Below, in pieces: positions 1-8,322 of a stretch of 64,000 bases of DNA. Below the pieces are notes generated by a model. That model ran no database searches. It was not told the origin of the DNA and saw only the letters and a list, made by a program, of their open reading frames with translations. The stretch's first letter is position 1. Each line of letters opens with the position of its first letter. Origin of the DNA: Streptomyces sp. BA2. Its GTDB lineage: Bacteria; Actinomycetota; Actinomycetes; Streptomycetales; Streptomycetaceae. Made by a program: the position numbers and the translations under genes. The DNA lies in NCBI RefSeq assembly GCF_009769735.1, contig NZ_WSRO01000002.1:4786001-4850000 (forward strand). Direction: 5' to 3'.

Positions 1-622
1 GATACCGCTGCAGTTCTTCCCCACCAACCGCCGCCTCGAGCCGGGGATGCCTTTCATCCTCGACATGGCCCCGGTCTACAAGGGATACACGGCGGACATC
101 GGCTACTCGGGCTGCCTCGGCCTCAATCCCGTGCACGACAAGCTGCTCGCCGATCTGGAGGCGCACCGCGAGCTGCTCCTGCGCGAGGTGCGTGAGCGCC
201 GCCCGTTGCGCGAGATCTATGAGGACGTGGACCGGCTCATGGTCCGCCAGGGCTATGCCAACCGCCATCGCGCGTATCCCTTCGGCGTCATCGCGCACAA
301 GGTCGACCGGGTCAAGGAGCGCCGCCTGTCGCCGAACGTCTTCGGCTTCGGCACGCAGTCCCTGAAGGGCCTTGCCAGCGACGCGATCCATGGGCACCGG
401 GACGGCTGGTCGCCGCTCTGGTCGCCGTACAAATTCTCCGACCACCCGCCCCAGAAGGGGCTCTGGGCGGTCGAACCGCACCTCGGATTCAGGGGTACGG
501 GCGCGAAGTTCGAGGAGATCCTGGTCGTCACCGACTCCAAGGACCCCGAAGAGAGCGCGTTCTGGCTGGACGACGATCTGCCGCATGTGCGGCGCTGGGC
601 TGAGGAGAGGGCCGCCGCATGA
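1..622 (+). CDS. M24-family metallopeptidase-like protein, C-terminal part
   Basis: The reading frame is open from base 2, so the gene starts outside the window and about 206 C-terminal residues are visible. The fold resembles M24 (methionine aminopeptidase / Xaa-Pro dipeptidase) enzymes. An Asp pair spaced 11 apart (in ILDMAP and YTADIG) and late glutamates (VEPHLG and KFEEIL) sit where that family binds two metal ions. The classical GHGIG histidine motif is not obvious; IHGHRDG may take its place. The substrate is unknown. Its stop overlaps the next start (ATGA), so the gene is translationally coupled to the EphD-like gene. The family is fairly sure, the reaction is not. Confidence 0.75.
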   Translation, partial: IPLQFFPTNRRLEPGMPFILDMAPVYKGYTADIGYSGCLGLNPVHDKLLADLEAHRELLLREVRERRPLREIYEDVDRLMVRQGYANRHRAYPFGVIAHKVDRVKERRLSPNVFGFGTQSLKGLASDAIHGHRDGWSPLWSPYKFSDHPPQKGLWAVEPHLGFRGTGAKFEEILVVTDSKDPEESAFWLDDDLPHVRRWAEERAAA

Positions 623-2400
623 CCACGGGAGGAATCACCAAGGGAATCAAGGACGCCCGCGAGCGCTGGGTGCGTACGGGCGGAGTGGAGCTGTGCGTCG
701 CCGAGCTGGGCGACCCGACACAGCCCACGGTGCTGCTCGTGCACGGCTATCCGGACTCCAAGGAGGTCTGGTCGGAGGTCGCCGAGCGCCTCGCCGACCG
801 CTTCCACGTCGTGCTCTACGACGTGCGGGGCCATGGCAGGTCGACGGCTCCGCAGCCGTTGCGGGGCGGCTTCACCCTGGAGAAGCTGACCGATGACTTC
901 GTGGCCGTCGCGGACGCGGTGAGCCCGGACAAACCGGTGCATCTGGTCGGCCACGACTGGGGTTCGGTGCAGGCCTGGGAGTTCGTGACGGTCAAGCGCA
1001 CCGAGGGGCGCATCGCGTCCTTCACGTCGATGTCGGGGCCCTCGCTCGACCACTTCGGGCACTGGATCAAGAAGCGAATGACCCGGCCAACACCGCGCAA
1101 GGTCGGCCAGCTCCTCGGCCAGGGCGCCAAGTCCTGGTACGTGTACATGCTGCACACACCGGTGCTTCCCGAGCTCGCCTGGCGTGGTCCGCTCGGCAAG
1201 CGGTGGCCCAAGATCCTCGAACGCGTGGAGAAGGTGCCGGCGGGCGACTACCCGACGTCGTCGCTGCCGTCGGACGCCGCGCACGGGGCGTGGCTCTACC
1301 GCGACAACGTCCGCGCGCGGATGCGCAGGCCCCGCGCCGATGCCTACGCGCACGCCCCCGTGCAGCTCATCACTCCGTCCGGCGACATCTTCCTGTCCGA
1401 GCGGCTCTACGACGAACTGGAGCTGTGGGCACCGGAGTTGGTGCGCCGCAGCATCCCGGCCAAGCACTGGGTGCCCCGCACCCGCCCCGACCAACTGGCC
1501 GCGTGGATCACGGACTTCGTCACCACGAACGAGGACGGCGTGCCCGCCAACGACAGCGTGGCCACGGGGAAGCACGCCGATCGATTCGGCGGCCAGCTGG
1601 TCCTGGTCACGGGCGCCGGCAGCGGCATCGGCCGGGCCACCGCCTTCGCGTTCGCCGAGGCGGGCGCACGCGTCGTGGCCGTCGACCGGGACGCGGAGAG
1701 CGCGGCGCGCACGGCGGAGATGTCCCGTCTGATCGGCGCCCCCGAGGCCTGGGGCGAGACGGTCGACGTCACCGACGAGCAGGCCATGGAGAAGCTCGCT
1801 GAGAAGGTCGCCAGGGAGTACGGCGTCGTCGACGTCCTGGTGAACAACGCGGGGATCGGTCTCTCCGGCTCGTTCCTCGACACGAGCGCCGAGGACTGGA
1901 AGAAGGTCCTCGACGTCAATCTGTGGGGCGTGATCCACGGCTGCCGGCTCTTCGGCAAGCAGATGGCCGAGCGCGGCCAGGGCGGTCACATCGTCAACAC
2001 CGCGTCCGCGGCGGCGTATCAGCCCTCCAAGGCCCTCCCTGCCTACAGCACCTCCAAGGCGGCGGTCCTGATGCTCAGCGAGTGCCTGCGCGCGGAGCTG
2101 GCGGGCCAGGGCATCGGGGTCTCCGCGATATGCCCCGGCTTCGTGAACACGAACATCACGGCGACCACGCACTTCACCGGCGTCGACGCCGAGGAGGAGA
2201 AGCGCCGCCAGAAGAAGACCTCGCGCCTGTACGGCCTGCGGAACTACCCGCCGGAGAAGGTCGCCGACGCGATCCTGCGCGCGGTCGTCAAGAACCAGGC
2301 CGTCGTCCCGGTCACCCCGGAGGCCCGTGGAGCCCACCTCATGTCCCGCTTCACGCCCAAGGTCCTGCGTGCGATAGCCCGATTGGAGCCGCCACTGTGA
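619..2400 (+). CDS. EphD-like fusion: alpha/beta hydrolase plus short-chain dehydrogenase
   Basis: This 593-residue protein has two domains. Residues about 1-300 form an alpha/beta hydrolase with HGYPDS near the oxyanion site and an epoxide-hydrolase-type nucleophile elbow GHDWGS (Asp113). Residues about 318-593 form a short-chain dehydrogenase with the cofactor motif TGAGSGIG (331-338), NNAG and the catalytic pair Tyr476/Lys480 in YSTSK. The same arrangement and length occur in mycobacterial EphD, which acts on lipid substrates. A linked hydrolysis and NAD(P)-dependent redox step is plausible, but the substrate is unknown. It overlaps the upstream stop by ATGA and the downstream GTG start by GTGA, so it is the centre of a coupled operon. 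Confidence 0.88.
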   Translation: MTTGGITKGIKDARERWVRTGGVELCVAELGDPTQPTVLLVHGYPDSKEVWSEVAERLADRFHVVLYDVRGHGRSTAPQPLRGGFTLEKLTDDFVAVADAVSPDKPVHLVGHDWGSVQAWEFVTVKRTEGRIASFTSMSGPSLDHFGHWIKKRMTRPTPRKVGQLLGQGAKSWYVYMLHTPVLPELAWRGPLGKRWPKILERVEKVPAGDYPTSSLPSDAAHGAWLYRDNVRARMRRPRADAYAHAPVQLITPSGDIFLSERLYDELELWAPELVRRSIPAKHWVPRTRPDQLAAWITDFVTTNEDGVPANDSVATGKHADRFGGQLVLVTGAGSGIGRATAFAFAEAGARVVAVDRDAESAARTAEMSRLIGAPEAWGETVDVTDEQAMEKLAEKVAREYGVVDVLVNNAGIGLSGSFLDTSAEDWKKVLDVNLWGVIHGCRLFGKQMAERGQGGHIVNTASAAAYQPSKALPAYSTSKAAVLMLSECLRAELAGQGIGVSAICPGFVNTNITATTHFTGVDAEEEKRRQKKTSRLYGLRNYPPEKVADAILRAVVKNQAVVPVTPEARGAHLMSRFTPKVLRAIARLEPPL

Positions 2401-3329
2401 GCACGGAGAAGAGCACCGACACGAACACCGAGGAGCACTACGCGATCGTTCCGCGCCGGGTCTCGTTCGACTGGGATCGGACCCCGCTGCACTGGATACC
2501 GGACGAGCCCACCGCCACCCACGTGATCAACGTGCTGCATCTGCTTCTCCCCGCGGGGGAGCGGTGGTTCGTGAAGGTCTTCAAGGAAGGCCTGCCCCTG
2601 GTCACGGATCCAGTGCTGCTCAAGGACGTCAAGGGGTTCATGGGGCAGGAGGCGACGCACAGCGTGCAGCACGCGCACGTGCTCGATCACCTGGCGGCAC
2701 AGCGGCTCGACACCGCCGCGTTCACCAAGTACGTCGACTTCCTCTTCGAGAAACTCCTCGGCGAGAAGCCGCCGTTGGGTGCTCCGATACCGACGCAGGA
2801 GTGGCTGCGCTTCCGCCTCGCGGTCGTCGCGGCGATCGAGCAGTTCACGGCGGTCCTGGGGAACTGGGTGCTGCACGCCGACGGCCTGGACCACGCGGAC
2901 GGCGACGAGGTCATGCTCGACCTGCTGCGCTGGCACGGCGCGGAGGAGGTCGAGCATCGCTCGGTCGCCTTCGACATGTATCAGCACTGCGGCGGCGATG
3001 GCCTGCCCCGCTATGCCCGCCGCATCGCGGGCATGACGGTCACGGCGCCCGTGATGCTGTACCTGTGGGTCTGGGGCACCGCCTATCTGATGCGCCGGGA
3101 CCCCCAGCTCGCGGGCCGCCTCCGCTACTCGCTGGTCGAGCACAACAAGGCCGTCCGGAAGGGCCTGCTGCCCCCATGGCGGGAGCTCGGTGCGGCCATA
3201 CCCCGCTATCTGCGGCGGTCGTACCATCCCTCGCAGGAAGGCTCGCTGCGCAAGGCCGTCGAATATCTGGCGGAGTCACCCGCGGCACGGGCCGCGGCCG
3301 CTGCGGTCGGCCGAGCGGCCATCGCCTAG
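2397..3329 (+). CDS. Metal-dependent hydrolase family protein
   Basis: This 310-residue protein starts at a GTG overlapping the stop of the EphD-like gene. Upstream in-frame codons lie inside that gene and are not believed. It looks like the predicted metal-dependent hydrolase family (Pfam Metal_hydrol). His/Glu-rich segments, EATHSVQHAHVLDH near residue 85 and WHGAEEVEHRSVAF near residue 180, are candidate metal ligands in a mostly helical protein. Proteins of this family often sit beside lipid or fatty-acid genes, which fits the EphD-like neighbour. No reaction is known to me. Confidence 0.8.
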   Translation: MSTEKSTDTNTEEHYAIVPRRVSFDWDRTPLHWIPDEPTATHVINVLHLLLPAGERWFVKVFKEGLPLVTDPVLLKDVKGFMGQEATHSVQHAHVLDHLAAQRLDTAAFTKYVDFLFEKLLGEKPPLGAPIPTQEWLRFRLAVVAAIEQFTAVLGNWVLHADGLDHADGDEVMLDLLRWHGAEEVEHRSVAFDMYQHCGGDGLPRYARRIAGMTVTAPVMLYLWVWGTAYLMRRDPQLAGRLRYSLVEHNKAVRKGLLPPWRELGAAIPRYLRRSYHPSQEGSLRKAVEYLAESPAARAAAAAVGRAAIA

Positions 3330-3355
3330 CACGAGGGTTTACGGAGGCGGGGAGC

Positions 3356-4372
3356 GTGGACGAGCAGTCGGGCGCCGGGCAGGGACCGGTGGGTCACCAC
3401 GGCGCCGGGCAGGGGCCAGTGGGTCACCGCGGCGCCGGGCCCAGACCGGCGGAGTACCGCATCGAGGATCTGGCGCACCACAGCGGCGCCACGGTCCGCA
3501 CGATCCGCGCCTACCAGGACCGCGGCCTGCTCCCCCGGCCCGAGCGGCGCGGCCGGGCCAATGTGTACGGCGACGCGCATCTGGCCCGGTTGAGACAGAT
3601 CGCCGATCTGCTCGACAGGGGCTACACCCTGGCCTCCATCAAGGAGCTGCTCGAAGCCTGGGACGCGGGCCGGGGACTCGGCGGCGTCCTGGGTCTCGCC
3701 GCCGAGGTCGGCGGCCCGTGGACGGACGAGAAGGCCGACCGGATGACGCGGGCGGAGCTGGACGCGGCGTTCGGCGGAGAGCCTGACGAGGCCGCGGTGG
3801 CCGACGCGATAGCGCTCGGCGTGCTCGAGCCCATGCCGGGCAGGGAAGACGAATTCCTGGTGCCAAGCCCTCAAGAGCTCGCGGTCGCCGTGGAGTTGCA
3901 TGCCGCCGGGGTTCCGCTGTCCGCAATATCGGGCCATCTGCGGGAGTTGAGGGGGCAGGTCGAGCACATAGCCTCCCGTTTCCTGGAGTTCACCACAGAG
4001 CATGTCTTCGCGCGCTATCTCGGCCAGCATCCGCCGAGCGAGGCGGACGCGGCGGAGGCGGCCGCGCTCGTCCGGCGTCTGAGGCCCCTTGCACAGCAGT
4101 CCGTCGACGCCGAACTGGCCCGCGCCATGCGGCTGTTCGCGACCCGGCACCTCCAGCAGCACCTCGCGTCCGGGCAGCCGCCCTCACGTACGAACGAGCC
4201 GCTTCGTGTGGCGCTTCCCGCGTCGACAATGCAGGCCGTGGAGAGCCTCGTTGGGCGGGAGAATGCCGCCGCGTTCGTGGCGGCGGCCGCCGAACGTGAG
4301 GTTCAGGCCAGGACATTGGACTCACTTGCGGCAAGTCGCCTCAATCACGGATCTGTTGACCAAAAGGGCTAA
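3356..4372 (+). CDS. MerR-family transcriptional regulator
   Basis: This 338-residue protein starts at GTG 3356, preceded by GGAGGCGGGGA. Residues about 35-105 form the MerR DNA-binding head: a winged helix with TVRTIRAYQDRGLLPRPERRG, then the GYTLASIKELLEAW dimer helix. The remaining roughly 230 residues are a helical effector or oligomerisation region without the MerR metal cysteines. It closes the operon that begins with the M24-like gene and may regulate it; that is inference. The N-terminus is unusual, built from 10-residue repeats (see the repeat at 3371-3440). Confidence 0.88.
   Translation: MDEQSGAGQGPVGHHGAGQGPVGHRGAGPRPAEYRIEDLAHHSGATVRTIRAYQDRGLLPRPERRGRANVYGDAHLARLRQIADLLDRGYTLASIKELLEAWDAGRGLGGVLGLAAEVGGPWTDEKADRMTRAELDAAFGGEPDEAAVADAIALGVLEPMPGREDEFLVPSPQELAVAVELHAAGVPLSAISGHLRELRGQVEHIASRFLEFTTEHVFARYLGQHPPSEADAAEAAALVRRLRPLAQQSVDAELARAMRLFATRHLQQHLASGQPPSRTNEPLRVALPASTMQAVESLVGRENAAAFVAAAAEREVQARTLDSLAASRLNHGSVDQKG
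3371..3440 (+). repeat. In-frame 30-bp tandem repeat in the MerR gene
   Basis: Two 30-bp units (3371-3400 and 3401-3430) with three mismatches, and the first ten bases of a third, encode GAGQGPVGHH, GAGQGPVGHR and GAG. The tract lies before the DNA-binding domain and keeps the frame, so copy number could vary between strains without breaking the gene. Confidence 0.85.
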
Positions 4373-4384
4373 ACGGCTTGGGTG

Positions 4385-4480
4385 TTGTCCACAGAATCGC
4401 CAATTCCCCTGTGGATAACTGGACTTGGCTGTGGATCAAACCTGTGGACGAAATGTGATGGATGAAAAGTCGGTGGACGA
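4385..4480. promoter_or_regulatory. Cluster of DnaA boxes
   Basis: Four good DnaA boxes occur within 67 bp. TTGTCCACA lies at 4385-4393 on the plus strand. On the minus strand are TTATCCACA (4410-4418), TGATCCACA (4430-4438) and TCGTCCACA (4443-4451). A weaker fifth site is at 4472-4480. The Streptomyces box consensus is close to TTGTCCACA. The cluster is in the 150-bp gap before kptA, and no dnaA or dnaN lies next to it, so it is not oriC itself. S. coelicolor is known to carry high-affinity DnaA-box clusters outside oriC that titrate DnaA; this looks like one. Confidence 0.85.
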
Positions 4481-4522
4481 AAATCAAGTGCGAGGAGAAC
4501 GCTTCGGAGCGAGGCTGAACGG

Positions 4523-5101
4523 ATGAATAGAGAAGCCCCCTCCGACGGCTCGGCGGGCGAGCGCCGCACCGTGAAGGTGTCGAAATACCTGTCCAAGCAC
4601 CTGCGTCATCAGCCGGAAAGGATCGGTCTCACGCTCGACGAGAGCGGCTGGGTGGAGATCGACGCCCTCATCGCGGCAGCGGAGGCGCACGGTTTCCGCT
4701 TCACGCGTGCCGAGCTGGAGCATGTGGTGGCCGTGAACGACAAACAGCGCTTCGCCGTGGCGGACGGCCGGATCCGTGCCAGTCAGGGGCACTCCGTCGA
4801 CGTCGACCTCAATCTGCCTCCAGCGACCCCGCCCGCGTACCTCTTCCACGGCACGGTGGCCCGCAGTACGGCCGCGATCCGCGTCGAGGGCCTGCGGCCC
4901 ATGAACCGCCACGCCGTGCATCTCTCGCCCGACCGCGAGACCGCCACCCGCGTCGGCGCCCGTCGCGGCCGGCCGGTCGTGCTCTCCGTCGACGCGGGCG
5001 CGATGCACCGCGACGGCCATGTCTTCCAGGTCAGCGCCAACGGCGTCTGGCTCACCGCCGCCGTACCCCCTGCCTACCTCCGCTTCCCGGCCCCGCACTG
5101 A
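4523..5101 (+). CDS. kptA: RNA 2'-phosphotransferase (Tpt1/KptA)
   Basis: This 192-residue protein matches the Tpt1/KptA family in length and layout. The N-terminal winged-helix part carries LSKHLRHQPERIGL. The ADP-ribosyltransferase-like part carries LFHGT, HAVHLSPDRETATRVG and RRGRPVVLSVDA. The family uses NAD to remove an internal RNA 2'-phosphate, giving ADP-ribose 1'',2''-cyclic phosphate. In eukaryotes this finishes tRNA splicing. The bacterial role is unsettled because such splicing is absent. The ATG has only a weak upstream ribosome site. The gene stands alone behind the DnaA-box cluster. Confidence 0.93.
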   Translation: MNREAPSDGSAGERRTVKVSKYLSKHLRHQPERIGLTLDESGWVEIDALIAAAEAHGFRFTRAELEHVVAVNDKQRFAVADGRIRASQGHSVDVDLNLPPATPPAYLFHGTVARSTAAIRVEGLRPMNRHAVHLSPDRETATRVGARRGRPVVLSVDAGAMHRDGHVFQVSANGVWLTAAVPPAYLRFPAPH

Positions 5102-5158
5102 CCAGGCAGGGGCGAGGAGCTGCAGGGGCGCACGTTCTCGGGGCATACGCTCGGATAC

Positions 5159-6082
5159 ATGAGTTTGCGTCTGAGCACCGTGATCCTGCCCGTCCGCCGC
5201 TGGCACGAAGGCGGCAAGGAGCGCTGGCAGCGGGCCGAGGAACTGGGCTTCCACACCGCGTACACCTATGACCACCTCTCCTGGCGGACCTTCCGGGACG
5301 GGCCCTGGTTCGGCGCGGTGCCGACCCTGACCGCCGCCGCGGCCGCCACCGACCGGCTGCGCCTCGGCACCCTGGTCACCTCGCCGAACTTCCGGCACCC
5401 GGTGACCCTCGCCAAGGACCTGATCACGCTGGACGACGTGTCCGACGGCCGGATCACCCTCGGCATCGGCGCGGGCGGCAACGGCTTCGACGCCACCGCA
5501 CTGCTCAAGGCGGGCGACGAGCCCTGGGCCCCGCGCGAACGGGCCGACCACTTCGGCGAGTTCCTGCCGCTGCTCGACCGTCTTCTTACTGAAGACGTCG
5601 TTTCGTACGAGGGCGCGTACTACTCGGCCTCCGAGGTGCGGAACATCCCGGGCTGTGTCCAGCGCCCCCGGCTGCCCTTCGCGGTCGCCGCGACCGGGCC
5701 GCGCGGCCTGAAGCTCGCCGCGCGCCACGGTCAGGCGTGGGTGACCACGGGCGACCCGAAGCTCTTCGAGAACGGCACCCCGGAGCAGTCACTTCAAGCC
5801 ATCCGCGGACAGGCCGAGAAGCTGGCCACGGCGTGTGACGCGATCGGGCGCGACGTCGCCGAGCTCGACAAGATCCTGCTCACCGGCTTCACCCCCGACC
5901 GTCCCCTGGACTCCTTCGACGCCTTCGTCGACTTCGCAGGCAACCACGCTGAGCTGGGCTTCAACGAGATCGTTCTGCACTGGCCGCTGCCGGGAACGGA
6001 TTTCGCCGCCGACGAGAAGGTCTTCGAGCGGATCGCCACGGAGGCCCTGGTGCAGCTGGGAGACAGCACAACAGGGGCATAA
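5159..6082 (+). CDS. LLM-class F420-dependent oxidoreductase
   Basis: This 307-residue single-domain TIM barrel belongs to the bacterial luciferase-like family. It begins with [10 protein letters not shown] and has the barrel segments [53 protein letters not shown] and [23 protein letters not shown]. In actinomycetes this branch usually uses F420, but FMN cannot be excluded from sequence alone. The substrate is unknown. No clear Shine-Dalgarno lies before the ATG, and CATACGCT a few bases upstream could be a -10 box for a leaderless message. Confidence 0.88.
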   Translation: MSLRLSTVILPVRRWHEGGKERWQRAEELGFHTAYTYDHLSWRTFRDGPWFGAVPTLTAAAAATDRLRLGTLVTSPNFRHPVTLAKDLITLDDVSDGRITLGIGAGGNGFDATALLKAGDEPWAPRERADHFGEFLPLLDRLLTEDVVSYEGAYYSASEVRNIPGCVQRPRLPFAVAATGPRGLKLAARHGQAWVTTGDPKLFENGTPEQSLQAIRGQAEKLATACDAIGRDVAELDKILLTGFTPDRPLDSFDAFVDFAGNHAELGFNEIVLHWPLPGTDFAADEKVFERIATEALVQLGDSTTGA

Positions 6083-6143
6083 ACGCACTCAGATGTGCGC
6101 CCCAGCGCACGCCCGTGCACCCATGTGCGGGACAATCGATGGC

Positions 6144-7028
6144 GTGACCTCAGCTACCCCACGGCCCAAGACCCCGGCCGCCTCCGCCCTCCACCGGCCC
6201 AAGGCCCGGCTGATCGCCACGGACCTGGACGGCACCCTTCTGCGTGACGACAAGTCCGTGTCCGACCGCACCGTCGCCGCACTCGCCGCCGCCGAGCGAG
6301 CCGGGATCGAGGTCTTCTTCGTGACCGGCCGCCCGGCCCGCTGGATGGACGTCGTCAGCGCTCACGTGCACGGCCACGGCCTCGCCATCTGCGGCAACGG
6401 CGCCGCCGTGGTCGACCTGCACGACGGATCGGGCGGCCATCGCTTCGTGAAGGTGCGGGAGCTGCGGAGCGAGGACGCGCTCGACGTCGTCCGCCTGCTG
6501 CGCGCGGCGGCCCCGGGCACGTCCTTCGCGGTCGAGCGGACCGGCGGACTGCACCACGAACCGACGTACCCGCCCCTGCACCTGGAGCCCGGCGAGAGCA
6601 TCGCCCCCGCGGAGAAGCTCCTCGCCGAGGACTCCGAGAACGCGACCCAGCCCATCCTGAAGGTCCTCGCCTTCCACCCCGAGATCACGCCCGACGACTT
6701 CCTGACCGTGGCCCGCGATGCCGTGCGCGGCCAGGTGGAGATCACCCGGTCGAGCCCGAGCGCCCTGCTCGAGATCAGCGGCCCGGGAGTCTCCAAGGCC
6801 AGCACCCTGGAGCTGTGCTGCGCCGAGCGCGGCATCACGCCCGCGGAGGTCGTCGCCTTCGGGGACATGCCGAACGACATCGAGATGCTCACCTGGGCGG
6901 GCACGTCGTACGCGATGGGCAACGCGCACCCGGACGTGCTCGCCGCCGCTTCGGGACGCACGGTCGCCAACAACGAGGACGGCGTCGCGATCGTCATCGA
7001 GCGGATCCTGGACGAGCAGCGGGACTGA
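6144..7028 (+). CDS. HAD-superfamily phosphatase, Cof type
   Basis: This 294-residue protein carries the HAD motifs: DLDGTLL near residue 26 with the nucleophile and acid aspartates, a conserved Lys (LKVLAF) in mid-protein, and GDMPNDIEML near the C-terminus. The Cof cap (type C2B) lies between them. Relatives dephosphorylate sugar phosphates or flavin intermediates. The GTG at 6144 was chosen because GACAAT stands just upstream like a -10 element of a leaderless message. An ATG at 6123 is an alternative. It converges with the M23 gene. Confidence 0.85.
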   Translation: MTSATPRPKTPAASALHRPKARLIATDLDGTLLRDDKSVSDRTVAALAAAERAGIEVFFVTGRPARWMDVVSAHVHGHGLAICGNGAAVVDLHDGSGGHRFVKVRELRSEDALDVVRLLRAAAPGTSFAVERTGGLHHEPTYPPLHLEPGESIAPAEKLLAEDSENATQPILKVLAFHPEITPDDFLTVARDAVRGQVEITRSSPSALLEISGPGVSKASTLELCCAERGITPAEVVAFGDMPNDIEMLTWAGTSYAMGNAHPDVLAAASGRTVANNEDGVAIVIERILDEQRD

Positions 7029-7043
7029 CGGCAGGACAGCGGC

Positions 7044-7088
7044 AAAGCGAGAAGCGGGCCGCCCGAAAAGCGAGAAGCGGGCCGCCCG
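7044..7088. repeat. 22-bp direct repeat between convergent genes
   Basis: Two identical 22-bp copies lie at 7044-7065 and 7067-7088, one base apart. Each contains the short self-complementary GCGGGC/GCCCGC region, so the pair may act as a weak terminator. The second copy ends directly against the stop codon of the minus-strand M23 gene at 7089-7091. Confidence 0.85.
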
Positions 7089-8177
7089 CTAGAGCCGCAC
7101 TCCCCGCTCGTCCAGCCACTCGGCGGGGTCCACGCCGGACCCCAGATGCGGCGTGAGCCGCACCTCGAAGTGCAGGTGCGGCCCCGTCGAGTTGCCGGTG
7201 GTGCCCGCCTGCCCGACCCACTGCCCGGGGTCCACCCGTTCGCCCTGGTCGACGGCGACGGCGGCCAGGTGCGCGTACTGCGTGTAGTAGCCGCCCTCGT
7301 GCTCCACCACGACCTCGATGCCGAAGGCGCCCCCGCACGACACGGACACCACCCGGCCCGCGCCGACCGCCCGCACCGGCGCCCCGATGCCGACCGCGAA
7401 GTCCTGCCCCGTGTGCCGGTGCGACCAGCGGCCACCGGCACTGTCGAAGCCCGCCGACAGTTCGTACGTCTCCACGGGCGTCGTCCACGCGCGCGTGGAG
7501 TCCGTTTCCGGCTGATCCAGGCGTACGGCGCCTCTGCACTGCCCGGCGGCGACCGACCGGTCGGCCTCGCCCTGCAAGGTCCACTGCGCCGATTCCAGCT
7601 TGCTCTCGATCCCGTGCTTCAGCTCCGCGAGGTGGTCGTGGCGGCGGTCCAGGGCGCGTTTGGCACGGTCCGCGGTGCGCTTGGCGTCCGCGAGCCTGGC
7701 GGCGGCACGCTGGGTCTTGCCGACGGTGTGGGTGACGGCGAGATCCGCCTGCCGCATCAACCGCTGACCACGCACCAGCTCTTCGGGGCTTTCGGCGAGC
7801 AGGAGTTGGGCGGTCTGGGAAAGGCCACCGCCGCTGCGGTACTGGGCGCTGGCCATCCGGCCGAGGTCCGCGTGCAGCACGTCGACCGCGTGCCGCTTCT
7901 TCGTAAGGAGTCGGTCCAGTTTCCGGACCTTCGCGCGCTGCACCTCGGCCGCTTGTCGGCCCTCTTCGTAGCGTGCGGTCGCCGCGGAAGCCTCCTCGTA
8001 GAGGCGTGCCACTTCGGCGCTCGCGCCCGGTCCGTCGCCCGGTCCGTCGCCCGATCCGTCTCCCGATCCATCGCCCCGTTCCTCGGAGGCGTCGGCGGGC
8101 ATGGGGCACAGGAGCGCGCACAGCAGTACCGTCACGGCGACGAGCGGGTGGTGGGTACGGCGGTGGCTCAAGCGCAT
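7089..8177 (-). CDS. Secreted M23-family metallopeptidase with coiled coil
   Basis: This 362-residue protein has a signal peptide (LVAVTVLLCALLCPMPADA, cleaved near residue 30). A DGSGDGSGDGPGDGPG linker follows, then a long charged helical stretch (about 55-190) likely to form a coiled coil like the NlpD/EnvC regulators. A C-terminal LytM/M23 domain (about 250-362) has the zinc-site motifs HTGQDFAVGIG and HLHFEVR, so it is predicted to be active. Family members cut peptidoglycan cross-bridges in the wall. The GTCGCCCG-rich nucleotide repeat near 8030-8080 encodes the linker. Confidence 0.9.
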   Translation of the reverse strand: MRLSHRRTHHPLVAVTVLLCALLCPMPADASEERGDGSGDGSGDGPGDGPGASAEVARLYEEASAATARYEEGRQAAEVQRAKVRKLDRLLTKKRHAVDVLHADLGRMASAQYRSGGGLSQTAQLLLAESPEELVRGQRLMRQADLAVTHTVGKTQRAAARLADAKRTADRAKRALDRRHDHLAELKHGIESKLESAQWTLQGEADRSVAAGQCRGAVRLDQPETDSTRAWTTPVETYELSAGFDSAGGRWSHRHTGQDFAVGIGAPVRAVGAGRVVSVSCGGAFGIEVVVEHEGGYYTQYAHLAAVAVDQGERVDPGQWVGQAGTTGNSTGPHLHFEVRLTPHLGSGVDPAEWLDERGVRL

Positions 8178-8322
8178 GTCAGGGATGGTTGCCCTGCCGC
8201 CGTGGCGGGGTCGTACTCAACTCGTACACCCGGGGCACCCAGTGCCCCGAACAGCCCACTTCCGTACGGCCGAACAGGGCCCGCCGTGCCGGACGGCGGC
8301 GGCCCCTACTGGTAGGGCGCCA

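Noticed and set aside
253..2337. 694-codon open frame on the minus strand
   Set aside because: It is antisense to the M24/EphD operon, has no domain signal, and its Arg/Gly/Asp-rich composition is typical of high-GC shadows.
4385..4480. DnaA-box cluster as oriC itself
   Set aside because: No dnaA, dnaN, gyrB or rnpA next to it, only about five boxes, and gene order puts oriC beyond the right edge.
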